NCBI GenBank assembly: GCA_035268885.1
Contig: DATFKA010000036.1
Coordinates: 1 to 64,000, forward strand
Direction of reading: 5' to 3'
Source of the DNA: DATFKA01 sp035268885
GTDB lineage: Bacteria; Bacteroidota; Bacteroidia; Chitinophagales; Saprospiraceae
DNA: 64,000 nt
Shown: positions 7,333-17,047 of the stretch, piece after piece
Position numbering within the stretch: position 1 is the stretch's first letter
Layout of the letters: every line of letters starts with the position of its first letter
Notes under the pieces: generated by a model
The model's input: only the letters and a program-made list of their open reading frames with translations
Database searches by the model: none
Told to the model about the DNA's origin: nothing
Program-made: the position numbers and the translations under genes

Positions 7333-8613
7333 GTACTTTCCTGCTAGATGACGACGAGAGTATTGCTCCGTTCCCTTGCTATCCACACTAAGCTCTTCGC
7401 TGAGATAAGCCTGAAACATTTCTTTCAGACTGGCTTGAATACCTGCCAGGTCCTGGTAGTCATGCATAATACCGGCACCCGTTTTCCGAAGTATTTTACC
7501 AGCGTCTTTTTGGGGCGGTCCAATGGCCAGGATGGGCCTTTGTGCGCCCATGTATTCGTACATTTTTCCCGGAAGGATACCGGCCGCGTTTGGCGTATTA
7601 TTGATGGCCAGTAAGAGTACCTGGCTACGCTGCATTTCCTGTAATACCTCCTGATGAGGCAATTGATTAATTTTTTCCAGATACGAGTTCAGTCCAAAAG
7701 AGTCGATAGATTGCAAGATAGAATGATCGATCTTACCAATCAGACGTATTTTGAGTTTTTCTTTTAATTGAGGGTCTTCCGACAAAAGGTTTTGCAAGGC
7801 CTGCCAAAGTAACACGGGATTTCGATCTTTATTCATAGAGCCGATGTGGCAGATCGAGAATTCGGGATCCAGGACCTCAGGGCGCTCCTGGAAGTCGGCG
7901 GGATCATAGCCATTGGTAATGGTGGTGATATTTGCATTGGGGGCCAGTGCTACAAACTCTGTCTGCATACTGGGGCTGATCACTACTACCTGGTCTGCCC
8001 GGTGGAGTACCTGTTGTTCCATGCGTTGATGAAGCCGATCTGCAAGAGGTGTTAATCTAAGCTGGTCGTAAAAGTCAATATTTGTCCAGGGGTCGCGAAA
8101 ATCGGCGATCCAGGGCTGCCTGGTTTTTTTACGTAAGTGATAAGCAATACGATGGGTAGAGTGGGGCGGTCCGGTGCTAATGATCAAATCGACGGGCTGC
8201 TCTACCAGGTATTGTTTTAGTTTCCGTACGGAAGGGCGTATCCAAAACATACGGGCATCCGGTATAAAGAAGTTACCCCGGATAAAAACGGCGAGCTGTT
8301 GTTTCCAGCTGGATTTCCCTTGCTCATTAATAAAGCCGGAGTACACTTTTTCTTCCTTTTTTTGGCCTTTGAGCCGCTTAAATAAGGCATAAGGTTCCCA
8401 AATGGGCTGCCGGATTGTTTCTATACCTTTGGGGATTTGCTGGAGTAATTGCTGATCTTCCACGGCTGTCTCTCCACCCTGGACGGTAAAAATGACGGGC
8501 TCCCAACCAAATTCCCGTAAATACTTGGTAAACTTTAACCAACGATGGACACCAGCTCCGCCGGCAGGCGGCCAGTAATAGGTGATGATGAGGACTTTTT
8601 TTCTATTTTGCAT
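7303..8613 (-). CDS. GT4-type glycosyltransferase
   Basis: This 436-residue GT-B enzyme starts KKVLIITYYWPPAGGAGVHR, the N-terminal glycine-rich loop of family 4 glycosyltransferases. It has the PWIADFRDPWTNID motif near 165-178 and the C-terminal E-x7-E region (KMYEYMGAQRPILAIGPP) that binds the NDP-sugar. It likely adds a sugar to a surface polysaccharide or glycolipid on the cytoplasmic face. Donor and acceptor cannot be told from sequence. Its 3' end is convergent with yfhO across a hairpin, and its 5' end is divergent from wecB across 113 bp. Confidence 0.88.
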   Translation of the reverse strand: MQNRKKVLIITYYWPPAGGAGVHRWLKFTKYLREFGWEPVIFTVQGGETAVEDQQLLQQIPKGIETIRQPIWEPYALFKRLKGQKKEEKVYSGFINEQGKSSWKQQLAVFIRGNFFIPDARMFWIRPSVRKLKQYLVEQPVDLIISTGPPHSTHRIAYHLRKKTRQPWIADFRDPWTNIDFYDQLRLTPLADRLHQRMEQQVLHRADQVVVISPSMQTEFVALAPNANITTITNGYDPADFQERPEVLDPEFSICHIGSMNKDRNPVLLWQALQNLLSEDPQLKEKLKIRLIGKIDHSILQSIDSFGLNSYLEKINQLPHQEVLQEMQRSQVLLLAINNTPNAAGILPGKMYEYMGAQRPILAIGPPQKDAGKILRKTGAGIMHDYQDLAGIQASLKEMFQAYLSEELSVDSKGTEQYSRRHLAGKYAQLMDQLIH

Positions 8614-8726
8614 AGTTGATCTTGGAACCTTGATAGTTTTTTTATCGAACAGAGCTGTTTATCTTGCGCCTATCTGGAGATCTGAGCGTCTACAGATCTA
8701 TGATGTATAATATATAAAGAACAGAG

Positions 8727-9770
8727 ATGAAGAAAATTCTTGCCGTTATTGGTGCTCGCCCGCAATTTATAAAACATGCTCCGATTGACCTAGCTATCCA
8801 GGGAAAAGCTAAGTTGGTGACGGTTCATACCGGGCAGCATTACGATGAGAATATGAGTGCCATTTTTTTTGATGAATTAGGCATGTCAAAGCCTGATTAT
8901 ATGCTTGATATACGCAGTCATAGTCATGGGAAGCAGACCGGTCGCATGCTGGAGGCAGTAGAGGAAATCCTGCAAAAAGAACAACCTGATCTAGTATTGG
9001 TCTACGGCGATACGAATTCTACCCTGGCCGGCGCGCTGGCTGCAGCTAAACTCCACATCCCAGTTGCCCACGTTGAGGCGGGTTTGCGCAGCCACAATAA
9101 GGCAATGCCCGAAGAGATTAATCGCATCATGACCGATCATGTGTCAGAAGTTTTGTTTGCGCCCACCGATCTCGCCGTTGAAAACCTAAAAAAAGAAGGA
9201 CTTGGAGAGCGAACAGTGCGCACTGGCGATATTATGTACGATATGATGAAAATTGCAGAAGAAAAGGGCGTAGTAAGCCGCCAGCAGTTAGGTGATCCTT
9301 ATTATTTAGCTACCATCCATCGCCCCTACAATACGGATGACCCGCAGCGCTTGCGGAAAATTTTGACGGCACTGGCCAATCTTGATCATCGCGTTATTTT
9401 TCCGATGCATCCCCGGACAAAACACCTGACACAAAAAAATGGGATTGATTTAGGCACTTATAAAAACCTGGAAGTACGGCCGGCTGTTTCTTATTTCGAG
9501 AACCTTAACCTCATGGCAGGAGCCACCGCGATTATTACCGATTCTGGGGGTATGCAAAAAGAGGCGTATTTTTTGCGTAAGCAGTGTATCACTGTACGTC
9601 CAGAAACCGAATGGGTTGAAACTCTGACGAATGGTTGGAATCAATTAGTCTATAAAGAGATTGCAGAGTTACATACCTATTTGGGTAAGGTGCCGGGGAA
9701 TTATAGCGGTAATCTTTATGGAGATGGAGCGTCCAGGTATGCAATAATTAATAAAATACTAGCGCTATAA
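8727..9770 (+). CDS. wecB: UDP-N-acetylglucosamine 2-epimerase (non-hydrolysing)
   Basis: This 347-residue protein converts UDP-GlcNAc to UDP-ManNAc in the cytoplasm. It shows the WecB hallmarks: GARPQFIKHAPI near the N-terminus, VTVHTGQHYDE at 32-42, YGDTNSTLAGALAA, the active-site HVEAGLRSHNKAMPEEINR near 115-133 and the UDP-binding TDSGGMQKEAYFL near 263-275. The length is slightly short for the family (about 360-380). Next to a WlbA-like dehydrogenase 13 bp downstream, it suggests synthesis of an acetamido-mannose or mannuronic acid derivative for surface polysaccharide. Confidence 0.93.
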   Translation: MKKILAVIGARPQFIKHAPIDLAIQGKAKLVTVHTGQHYDENMSAIFFDELGMSKPDYMLDIRSHSHGKQTGRMLEAVEEILQKEQPDLVLVYGDTNSTLAGALAAAKLHIPVAHVEAGLRSHNKAMPEEINRIMTDHVSEVLFAPTDLAVENLKKEGLGERTVRTGDIMYDMMKIAEEKGVVSRQQLGDPYYLATIHRPYNTDDPQRLRKILTALANLDHRVIFPMHPRTKHLTQKNGIDLGTYKNLEVRPAVSYFENLNLMAGATAIITDSGGMQKEAYFLRKQCITVRPETEWVETLTNGWNQLVYKEIAELHTYLGKVPGNYSGNLYGDGASRYAIINKILAL

Positions 9771-9783
9771 ATAAAAATTCGAT

Positions 9784-10746
9784 ATGAAAAACTTTGCCTT
9801 AATTGGGGCGGCAGGCTATGTAGCACCCCGCCATATGAAAGCGATAAAAGATACGGGGAATCATCTGGTCGCAGCACTGGACCCTTTTGACTCAGTAGGT
9901 GTAATGGATAGCCATTTTCCCGACGCAGCATTTTTTACGGAATTTGAGCGTTTTGATCGCCATATCGAGAAACTACGTCGCTCCGGTAAAAAAATTGATT
10001 ACGTTAGTGTCTGCTCTCCAAATTATCTGCACGATGCACACATTCGCTTTGGTTTGAGAATCGGAGCGGACGTGATCTGCGAAAAACCAATTGTACTGAA
10101 CCCCTGGAATATCGGAGCGCTACAGGAGATTGAGCAGGAAACCGGTAATTCGGTGAAATGTATTTTACAATTGCGATTACATCCGAGTGTTATCGCTTTG
10201 AGAGAGAAAATACAAAATGGACCCAAGGATAAAGTTTATGATATTGATCTTACCTATCTAACTTCAAGGGGGAACTGGTATTACACTAGTTGGAAAGGAG
10301 ATATGCAAAAATCCGGGGGTATTGCCACCAATATTGGCGTACATTTCTACGATATGTTGATGTGGGTCTTTGGGCCCGTCGAGCAAAGCGAGGTCCACCT
10401 ACATGCGCACGACCGGGCGGCCGGCTATTTGAAATTGAAACAGGCGAGAGTGAAATGGTTCTTAAGCATCAATTACGATGTGATTCCCGATGCTATTAAA
10501 GCTACTGGAGCCAGAACCTACCGATCGCTAAAGATTGGGGAAGAAGAATTCGAGTTTAGTGGTGGTTTTACCGATTTGCATACCCGGAGTTATGAAGATG
10601 TGCTGGATACGGGGGGATATGGTTTGGAAGATACCTATGAGGCCATTAAATTGGTACATGAAATTCGGGAAGCCAAGCCGATAGGGCTTAATGGAAACCA
10701 GCACGATTTGGCTAATCTCCCGCTGTCCAAGCATCCATTCTCTTAG
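9784..10746 (+). CDS. Gfo/Idh/MocA oxidoreductase, WlbA/WbpB-like
   Basis: This 320-residue NAD-dependent sugar dehydrogenase has an N-terminal Rossmann fold (FALIGAAGYVAPRHMKAI), SVCSPNYLHDAH and the family motif EKP (CEKPIVLNPWNI near 99-110), followed by the C-terminal sheet domain with GGIATNIGVHFYDMLMWVFG. The spacing and N-terminal sequence resemble WlbA/WbpB, which oxidise UDP-N-acetyl-glucosaminuronic acid at C3. Its place right after wecB supports a UDP-amino sugar substrate. The aminotransferase (WbpE) and acetyltransferase (WbpD) that normally complete that route are not next to it. Confidence 0.85.
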   Translation: MKNFALIGAAGYVAPRHMKAIKDTGNHLVAALDPFDSVGVMDSHFPDAAFFTEFERFDRHIEKLRRSGKKIDYVSVCSPNYLHDAHIRFGLRIGADVICEKPIVLNPWNIGALQEIEQETGNSVKCILQLRLHPSVIALREKIQNGPKDKVYDIDLTYLTSRGNWYYTSWKGDMQKSGGIATNIGVHFYDMLMWVFGPVEQSEVHLHAHDRAAGYLKLKQARVKWFLSINYDVIPDAIKATGARTYRSLKIGEEEFEFSGGFTDLHTRSYEDVLDTGGYGLEDTYEAIKLVHEIREAKPIGLNGNQHDLANLPLSKHPFS

Positions 10747-10797
10747 TAAGTAGTCTTTTGTTGCGGGGCTTTTGTGTTGGTATCTGAACCATAGTTT

Positions 10798-11997
10798 TTA
10801 TTTATCTTGAATTTTTTCATACAATTCTTCCAGCGGTTTAGGGTGATCGGATGGGGCAAAGTGGCGCATTAGGTATTGATGGCCATTAAGCCCTAATTGT
10901 TTAGTTCTTTGGGGGTTATTGGCTAGCTGTGCTATGCATGCTACGTACTCCTCAAGATTGGAAAATATTAATCCACAGTTGGCGGCTTCGATTAAGTCTT
11001 GCTGGGGTTTGCAATGAGAAGCAATGATGGCCTTTTTACCATACATATATTGAAAAATCTTGTTCGCTACGCCCGATTCGTGTTGGGGGTTTTTGTGGAA
11101 GGGAGCCAGACAGGCATCACTTATGTGTAAATAGCTAGGAAGTTGGGAAATATCGATCCAGGGAATATAAGTGATATGGTTTTTTACGGTAGATTGCTGA
11201 ATAGCAGCCTGGAAGCGCTTGCGATCGGCTTTATCCACCGGACCAATAATAAGCAGGCGGATGTTTTTATTCTGCTTGAGCGTCTCTTTTAATGCTTCGA
11301 TCGATTCGAATATTCCGCGTCTTTCGGCAACCCCTCCAAAATAAAGAAGCGTAAACCTGGGATGTTTTTCCAGGCTATCGTCAATGGAGTACTCCGCAAA
11401 TTTTTCGAAGGAGATTACATTGGGGTGGACAATAATGCGGTCTGCTGATAAGAAAGCATACCGCTGTAGGAGTACCTCCTTATAGGCCTGACTCAGTACT
11501 ACCGTGTAATCAGCTTGAGCCAGTGATTTTTCCTCTTTTTTTTGCCAGGCACGCGGATTGGACAGTAATCTTTTGAGGGGGGCTTTTGCCCAGCTATAAG
11601 ATAGGATGGCCTGGGCAAAATTTTCGTGGAGGTCAAGGATCATGGTTGGCCTGTTACTCGCTTGCTTGATACCTCTTCTGGTGGGAGTAGACATATACAA
11701 ATCATGGCAGTGAACCACGTCCAATTGATGTTTTTCTATGAATTTTTTGATATGCCATTGCCAAAGCCAAACGTAAATAGGGAATCGATTTTGTACGGCA
11801 AAAAGAATACCTTTAATCTTTTGGTTGATCGGTATCCGATCAATGGTCAGGGGACGATCATTATTCTGGTATTGTTGGTGGGTATACCCAAAACAAAGTA
11901 CATATATCTTATAGCCTTTTTTCAGCAGTAAGGCTATTTCCTGACCTACTCTGGGATCATTATCGAAGTCGTTGTCGACGATCATTCCTATTTTCAT
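10798..11997 (-). CDS. GT4-type glycosyltransferase
   Basis: This 399-residue GT-B protein starts MKIGMIVDNDFDNDPRVGQEIALL and contains LDVVHCHDLYMSTPTRRG near 98-115 and ILDLHENF at 122-129. The C-terminal donor-binding half has LYFGGVAERRGIFESIEAL and the E-x7-E-like ESGVANKIFQYMYGKKAI. These are typical of group 1 (family 4) glycosyltransferases in capsule or LPS clusters. It faces the WlbA-like gene convergently with 51 bp between. Donor and acceptor are unknown. Confidence 0.85.
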   Translation of the reverse strand: MKIGMIVDNDFDNDPRVGQEIALLLKKGYKIYVLCFGYTHQQYQNNDRPLTIDRIPINQKIKGILFAVQNRFPIYVWLWQWHIKKFIEKHQLDVVHCHDLYMSTPTRRGIKQASNRPTMILDLHENFAQAILSYSWAKAPLKRLLSNPRAWQKKEEKSLAQADYTVVLSQAYKEVLLQRYAFLSADRIIVHPNVISFEKFAEYSIDDSLEKHPRFTLLYFGGVAERRGIFESIEALKETLKQNKNIRLLIIGPVDKADRKRFQAAIQQSTVKNHITYIPWIDISQLPSYLHISDACLAPFHKNPQHESGVANKIFQYMYGKKAIIASHCKPQQDLIEAANCGLIFSNLEEYVACIAQLANNPQRTKQLGLNGHQYLMRHFAPSDHPKPLEELYEKIQDK

Positions 11998-12209
11998 ATC
12001 TGCTGTGGTTTCGTAAAGCGAGGTCGTAAAGGTAGGAGGAAACTTAAAGGAAAAGAAATGGTACAGCAGGAAGGTTTTGAAAGGGACTATTCGTCGTCAT
12101 AAAGACAATGTAATACTTCTTCAAAACCAGTGTACTGGGGTGTGGAAAAAGATGAGGATCGCCTTTTAGGCGAAAGCTGTGCAATGAACTAAAATCACCG
12201 TGTTGGAAA

Positions 12210-13319
12210 TTATTTGATGGCGTCATTAATTAAGCTCCATAATTGCCGAATGAGTTTCTCTTGGTTATAATTTATTTTCATATGTTGGCTTCCCTTAAGA
12301 CCCATTTCCTTGGCTTTTTCTCGGTTTTTGGCTAATTCAATCATATAGCTGGCCATTCCATTTATGTCTTTTTCCTTTACTAGAAAGCCCGTACTATCAT
12401 GAATTACTGCGTCATTTATCCCTCCGTGTTTAGTAGAGACGATGGGTAGGCCGATGGAAGCTGCTTCTAAAATAGCTACGGGAGTTCCTTCTGTATCTCC
12501 ATTTTTTGCGGTAATGGAGTGTTGTACGAACGCTCTGGATTTTATGGAAATTTGCATAATTTCTTTCAGGTTTTTTCTACCGTGAAAGATGACTTTTTCT
12601 CCCAATCCGAGACGACTTCTCATTTCTTTTATTTCTCCAAAGAGTTTACCGTCCCCCACTATATGGAGTTTAGCCTCGGGGATTTCTTGGGTTACTCGAT
12701 GAAAAGCCTTGAGGGTAAATGGATATCCTTTTTTTTCTGTAAAGGCGGCTACGGCTAAAAAATGAGGAGGATTACGGTGGGGTTGTACTAATTGATAAGC
12801 TTCATAATTGGGGCCGCAGGGGATAAAGTGTAATATTTTTTCTGGTACTCCCAGGTCTTTCATGGTTTTCATCAGGTCGGTGGAAACACAGACTACGGCA
12901 GCTGCTTTGTAAGAGAATTCCTTGTACCTCGGACCATATTTTTGGAGTGCCCAATGGGAAGAACCGTCGTAACCAAGAACAGTGACAATCATCGGAATAT
13001 TTAATTCTTGGCAAAGATCCATCATCTGTACGCCAGTGATGGCAAATTCCGCTAAAACGGCATGGATTTTATTTTCCGTTAGATATTTTTTAATCGCTTT
13101 TTTTCTGAAGTAAAAACCCGGTAGCCCCAGCCTCTCTAGTAAGCCTTCTATCTTATTAATGATTGGATTGGCGAAAAAAAAAGGGGTGCCATCGTCTTTA
13201 TAAATTGGTAAAGAGGCCCCATAAATCAGGAGGTTATTACCAGGTAATTTTTCATAATGCGCCTGAATAAAGGTTGAGTTTTTTTTTCTGGTGGCGGCTA
13301 TTAATAGGTTTTTTTTCAT
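12210..13319 (-). CDS. GT4-type glycosyltransferase
   Basis: This protein of about 369 residues uses the second Met as start (MKKNLLIAATRK), three codons inside the longest frame. The C-terminal half is a clear Glycos_transf_1 domain: FLAVAAFTEKKGYPFTLKAF, LHIVGDGKLFGEIKEM, VIFHGRK, and the donor motif GDTEGTPVAILEAASIGLPIVST with the two conserved Glu residues, followed by HGGINDAVIHDSTGFLV. The N-terminal half is shorter and more divergent. It belongs to the surface glycan block, 45 bp downstream of the epimerase on the same strand. The 212 bp between it and the previous glycosyltransferase (11998-12209) show no convincing gene. Confidence 0.86.
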   Translation of the reverse strand: MKKNLLIAATRKKNSTFIQAHYEKLPGNNLLIYGASLPIYKDDGTPFFFANPIINKIEGLLERLGLPGFYFRKKAIKKYLTENKIHAVLAEFAITGVQMMDLCQELNIPMIVTVLGYDGSSHWALQKYGPRYKEFSYKAAAVVCVSTDLMKTMKDLGVPEKILHFIPCGPNYEAYQLVQPHRNPPHFLAVAAFTEKKGYPFTLKAFHRVTQEIPEAKLHIVGDGKLFGEIKEMRSRLGLGEKVIFHGRKNLKEIMQISIKSRAFVQHSITAKNGDTEGTPVAILEAASIGLPIVSTKHGGINDAVIHDSTGFLVKEKDINGMASYMIELAKNREKAKEMGLKGSQHMKINYNQEKLIRQLWSLINDAIK

Positions 13320-13373
13320 GCTGTACAATATCTGAAATTATTATTCTCTATGAGCACGTGAAGATTAGGGAGA

Positions 13374-14312
13374 TTAATTTGAACTGTAGTATTGTTCTTT
13401 CATAGCTAAAAAGGTTGCTTTGATCCCATCCTCAAGCGAAACTGACGGTTGCCAGTTGAGTAACCTTTGGGCTTTTGAAATATCTAAAACATTGCGAGGG
13501 ACATCGCTTTTCGAAGCAGCTGTACGTGATTCTCTAAATCTGAGGCCTAGTTGTTTTAAAATCAAAAGTATATCGTTAAGAGAATTACCAACGCCACCAC
13601 CCAGGTTAATGATTTCATTCTTTATTTGGAGCCTTTCTGCGATTAAAAAGGCGTCAATTAAATCTTTGATATAGATATAATCTCGAATAGTTGATCCATC
13701 ACCCATTATTTTCACTTCTTGAGCAGTCAATATTTGGTTACACCAGTGAGAAATAACACCTTGTGGTTTATTGAGATTCTGTCTGGGGCCATAGGCATTT
13801 GCTACTCTGAATATTAGATAGTCCAAGCCAAATTGATGATGATATAGCTGCAGATATTTTTCGAAAAAAAGCTTAGTTAATCCATAAGAAGAAATTGGAT
13901 TAGTAGGCTGTTTCTCTGCAATAAACTCCTTTTTATTTATGCCATAGACAGCACCTCCCGAAGAAATAAAAATTACTTTTTTTATATTATTGGCAACACA
14001 GTGATCTAAGAGGTTTATTCCGGTAAGAATGGTGTTGGATAGATCTTCATGCATATAAGAAATAGCTTTTCTGGGAAGACTACTCCACTGTAAGTGGTAA
14101 ACCTGATCAATATTACGGAATATTTCTTCTGCCGGATAGCCTTCCAGTAGATCGCCAGTATAAATCTTTAAATTCTGGTTACCTGTTACATGCATGAGGT
14201 TGGTCGGTTTTGCTACCCTCGAAATTACTTTTACCTGGTGCTTTTCCTTCAGCAATCGCTCCACTAAATGAGACCCAATAAACCCGGAACCACCTGTTAC
14301 TAAAATTGTCAT
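13374..14312 (-). CDS. NAD-dependent epimerase/dehydratase (UDP-glucose 4-epimerase-like SDR)
   Basis: This 312-residue extended short-chain dehydrogenase has the TGGSGFIGSHLVERLL nucleotide loop at residues 6-21, GDLLEGYP, SSGGAVYG near 116-123 and the catalytic YxxxK (SYGLTKLFFEKYL). The substrate loop reads FRVANAYGPRQNL, and it also has GDGSTIRDYIYIKDLIDA. These indicate a GalE-like 4-epimerase or related NDP-sugar enzyme supplying a donor for the neighbouring glycosyltransferases. The exact substrate is not predictable. It sits between the GT4 and FkbM genes, all on the minus strand. Confidence 0.9.
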   Translation of the reverse strand: MTILVTGGSGFIGSHLVERLLKEKHQVKVISRVAKPTNLMHVTGNQNLKIYTGDLLEGYPAEEIFRNIDQVYHLQWSSLPRKAISYMHEDLSNTILTGINLLDHCVANNIKKVIFISSGGAVYGINKKEFIAEKQPTNPISSYGLTKLFFEKYLQLYHHQFGLDYLIFRVANAYGPRQNLNKPQGVISHWCNQILTAQEVKIMGDGSTIRDYIYIKDLIDAFLIAERLQIKNEIINLGGGVGNSLNDILLILKQLGLRFRESRTAASKSDVPRNVLDISKAQRLLNWQPSVSLEDGIKATFLAMKEQYYSSN

Positions 14313-14382
14313 TAATTAAAAATATTTGTATAGTTTCCTCTAGTAAGACTTAGGTATAACTGACGGTCTGATTAGTGTTGGA

Positions 14383-15186
14383 TTAGGATGGAAGATCTAA
14401 GTTTCTACAAAACAGGTTTTGACCTATGATTTCAACGTTGAAGTTATAGTTGGAAAGTTTCTCGAAAAATATTTTTGAGCAGCCTGGAATCATTCTGTCG
14501 TGTAATTCAATGATCAGTATTTTGGTTTTGGGGAGCCAATGTTCCGAATTCAAAGAAAACACCTCTTTTTCACTTCCTTCGATATCGATTTTTATCAGGT
14601 CTATATGTTCTAGATTAAAATCCCCCATTATTTGGGGAATCGATACTGCTTTCAAGGAGGAAGAAGTGTCGGCTCCTGCTTCCCTTACCATAACTCCACT
14701 TTTATCAAAGCTTCCATCCTGGATTTCAAGCCAGGTACTCTTTGACCATAAACCGTAATTAAGCAGTTTAATTTGTGGGTAAAATTTTGCATTCCTTTCG
14801 AGCAACTGAAAATTCTCAGGATCGGGTTCAATGGCGATAATTTTGGCCTGGGGATAGAGGCTTGTCATTAAAACGGAAAATAAACCAATATTGGCGCCGG
14901 CATCAATGATTATCCGTGGGGAATGATCTAAAGAGAATCGATATCCTTGGCGTAGGTAGATTTCATTGAAAATGGATCGATCGGAAGTTCTGCTTCTCAG
15001 AAATATGGGATTTTGTAAAGAAGGAGGATGAAGTGCATAGATATCATTACGGTTTAAAAAAAGAGACTGGTATTTTAACGTGATATAGGTGCTGATCCCA
15101 TTTAGTAAGCCAAATGCCTTTACGTACTTTATTGCTGCAATCATTTTCACGCAGGTTTTTAGCGTCTCTCTTGGAAGTATTTTCAT
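14383..15186 (-). CDS. FkbM family methyltransferase
   Basis: This 267-residue SAM-dependent methyltransferase has motif I IIIDAGANIGLFSVLM near 90-105, the acidic motif AIEPDPENFQLLERN, and the FkbM-type IDLIKIDIEGSEKEVF near 196-211. FkbM enzymes in polysaccharide clusters usually O-methylate a sugar hydroxyl. The upstream 339 bp hold no gene, so transcription of this minus-strand run of at least three genes may start there. Confidence 0.88.
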   Translation of the reverse strand: MKILPRETLKTCVKMIAAIKYVKAFGLLNGISTYITLKYQSLFLNRNDIYALHPPSLQNPIFLRSRTSDRSIFNEIYLRQGYRFSLDHSPRIIIDAGANIGLFSVLMTSLYPQAKIIAIEPDPENFQLLERNAKFYPQIKLLNYGLWSKSTWLEIQDGSFDKSGVMVREAGADTSSSLKAVSIPQIMGDFNLEHIDLIKIDIEGSEKEVFSLNSEHWLPKTKILIIELHDRMIPGCSKIFFEKLSNYNFNVEIIGQNLFCRNLDLPS

Positions 15187-15525
15187 GTCTAGTACTTCAC
15201 TTGACGACTATCTTTGATAGATATGATATAGCTTTATTTATAACAGCTTTTGGGTGGTTTATATTTTTAGGTCAGTTAGCTTTACCTTCCAGTGTTAATT
15301 TTCTACCATTAATGGAATGATAAATGATATCTTAGGTTACCCATAAAACTATATGCTGGTAAAAAACTCGCGCGGAAGATACAAAAAACATTTGCTTGGG
15401 TGTATATACACCTTTCTTCTGTTTCGGTTCATTGTACTATTTCGGTTTTTAGGCTTACTTTGTAGCTCAATTCAGTTCTGTAATGGTGTGTTACCCTTGA
15501 ACAGAAGAGAATATATTGTGTCTAT
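15187..15525. other. AT-rich divergent intergenic region
   Basis: These 339 bases separate the FkbM gene (minus) from the flippase (plus). They are visibly AT-rich. The short reading frames inside (for example 15353-15553) lack family resemblance and the longest overlaps the flippase start, so I do not call a gene. The only distinct element is a perfect 14-bp palindrome, GGTGTATATACACC, at 15399-15412, which could be a regulator site. No consensus TAnnTTTG box was found. Confidence 0.5.
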
Positions 15526-17025
15526 ATGGGAGTTATCATCCGTCAAAGCTTAAAACATAGTATCGTCAGATACATTGGGGTGCTTATCGGCGTGGTAAGT
15601 ATGTTGAAGATCTATCCTCTAGAATGGGATATGATTGGCGAGATTCGCTTTATTCTGAGCACCAGCAGCCTACTGATGTCTTTTGGTTTGTTAGGGGTCA
15701 ACAGTCTTACTATACGCTTCTTCCCTAACTTCAAGAATGAAGATACTGGTCACCATGGTTTTTTGGGTTTACTTCTGTTGGGTGTCCTCCTGACACTGAG
15801 TACTACGGGGCTGGCCTTGTTTGTTTTTCGGGATACTGCTTTCGAAATGCTCAGTTTGCTTAAGATCAACCTTTCTGAGCTGCGCGAAAATATTCATTAC
15901 ATTGGCTTGTTGATTGCGCTTTTGGCACTAATCGGTATCTTGGCCGCCTACTCCAGCAATTTCCAACGAATCGTCATTCCGGATTTGTTGCAGAACTTCA
16001 GCCTGAAGATTATCCTGCCGCTCTTGATCCTGGCTTTTCATTTTAGCCTGCTAAACCGGAGCGACGTGAAAACTGCTTACGTCCTGGTGCATGTCCTGAT
16101 CGCAATGGCTTTGCTTTACTACATCTATTCCCTGGGGCAGCTCAAGCTAAAGATCAATTTTTCTTTCCTGTCTCCCCGACTGATGAAGCAAATGGGCGTT
16201 TACTCGCTCTACGGAATCATTGGCTCCATTGGTTCTATTCTGGTGACGAGGATTGATTATTTTATGGTGACGACCATGCTGGAAACCAGTTATTTTGGTA
16301 CCGGTATTTATGATTTTGCGGTCAATATCACGGGTGTCATTATTATTCCTTACACTGCCTTCACGGCGATTGCGGCCCCAATTATTGCCGGGCATATTCA
16401 AACTAAAGCGTATAAAGATACACTTGATGTATATCAGCGATCCTCACTTGTACTCATGATTGCTGGACTGGGTTTGTTTCTTTCTCTTTGGATCTCCATT
16501 GATGAGCTATTTCTAATTACGCCCGACCCCGCAGCATTGCAACCGGTAAAGTACGTGGTCTTTTTTCTGGGTTTGTCCAAGCTCATCGATATGACAACGG
16601 GCCTGAACGGTCACATCATTGCCTTTTCCGAATACTTCCGCTTTAATGTCCTCGTACTGTTATTATTAGGCCTCTTTAATGTGGTCTTCAACTTCTATTT
16701 TTTGCCACGCTACGGCATTACCGGGGCTGCTATTGCGACTTTTATTTCCCTGGCTTGTTTCAATCTGACTAAATTTGTTTTTGTCTGGTACAAAATGGGT
16801 TTGCAGCCCTTTACGCTCCGCAATCTACAGGTGTTACTATTCGCGTCAATAGCTTACGGATTGGCGGCTATCATACCGGGAACTGGTAACTATCTGCTGG
16901 ATATTGCAATCCATTCCGGACTATTTGCCCTGGTTTTTGCCCTCCTGGTACTGATGTTTAAGGTGTCAGATGATGTGAATCAGTTGTACGCTTCCGTCTT
17001 ATCTTTCTTAAAGATTAAGCGGTGA
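15526..17025 (+). CDS. Polysaccharide flippase (MOP/Wzx-type membrane transporter)
   Basis: This 499-residue protein has 12-14 hydrophobic segments and the MOP-superfamily pattern of polysaccharide exporters. It carries SMLKIYPLEWDMIGEIRFILS near the N-terminus, and RIDYFMVTTMLETSYFGTGIYDFA around residue 245, where Wzx/MurJ-type proteins place their conserved charged helix. It probably flips an undecaprenyl-linked oligosaccharide made by the surrounding glycosyltransferases to the periplasm. It ends 22 bp before the convergent GT4 gene. No polymerase (Wzy) or ligase is evident nearby. Confidence 0.85.
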   Translation: MGVIIRQSLKHSIVRYIGVLIGVVSMLKIYPLEWDMIGEIRFILSTSSLLMSFGLLGVNSLTIRFFPNFKNEDTGHHGFLGLLLLGVLLTLSTTGLALFVFRDTAFEMLSLLKINLSELRENIHYIGLLIALLALIGILAAYSSNFQRIVIPDLLQNFSLKIILPLLILAFHFSLLNRSDVKTAYVLVHVLIAMALLYYIYSLGQLKLKINFSFLSPRLMKQMGVYSLYGIIGSIGSILVTRIDYFMVTTMLETSYFGTGIYDFAVNITGVIIIPYTAFTAIAAPIIAGHIQTKAYKDTLDVYQRSSLVLMIAGLGLFLSLWISIDELFLITPDPAALQPVKYVVFFLGLSKLIDMTTGLNGHIIAFSEYFRFNVLVLLLLGLFNVVFNFYFLPRYGITGAAIATFISLACFNLTKFVFVWYKMGLQPFTLRNLQVLLFASIAYGLAAIIPGTGNYLLDIAIHSGLFALVFALLVLMFKVSDDVNQLYASVLSFLKIKR

Positions 17026-17047
17026 TGATGTCCCCGATTTGGTTGGT

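Noticed and set aside
12044..12226. 60-codon minus-strand frame between two glycosyltransferase genes
   Set aside because: No family resemblance, partly overlaps the next gene, and composition looks like non-coding AT-rich DNA.
15353..15553. 66-codon plus-strand frame before the flippase
   Set aside because: Overlaps the flippase start in another frame and shows no motif beyond hydrophobic residues from AT-rich sequence.
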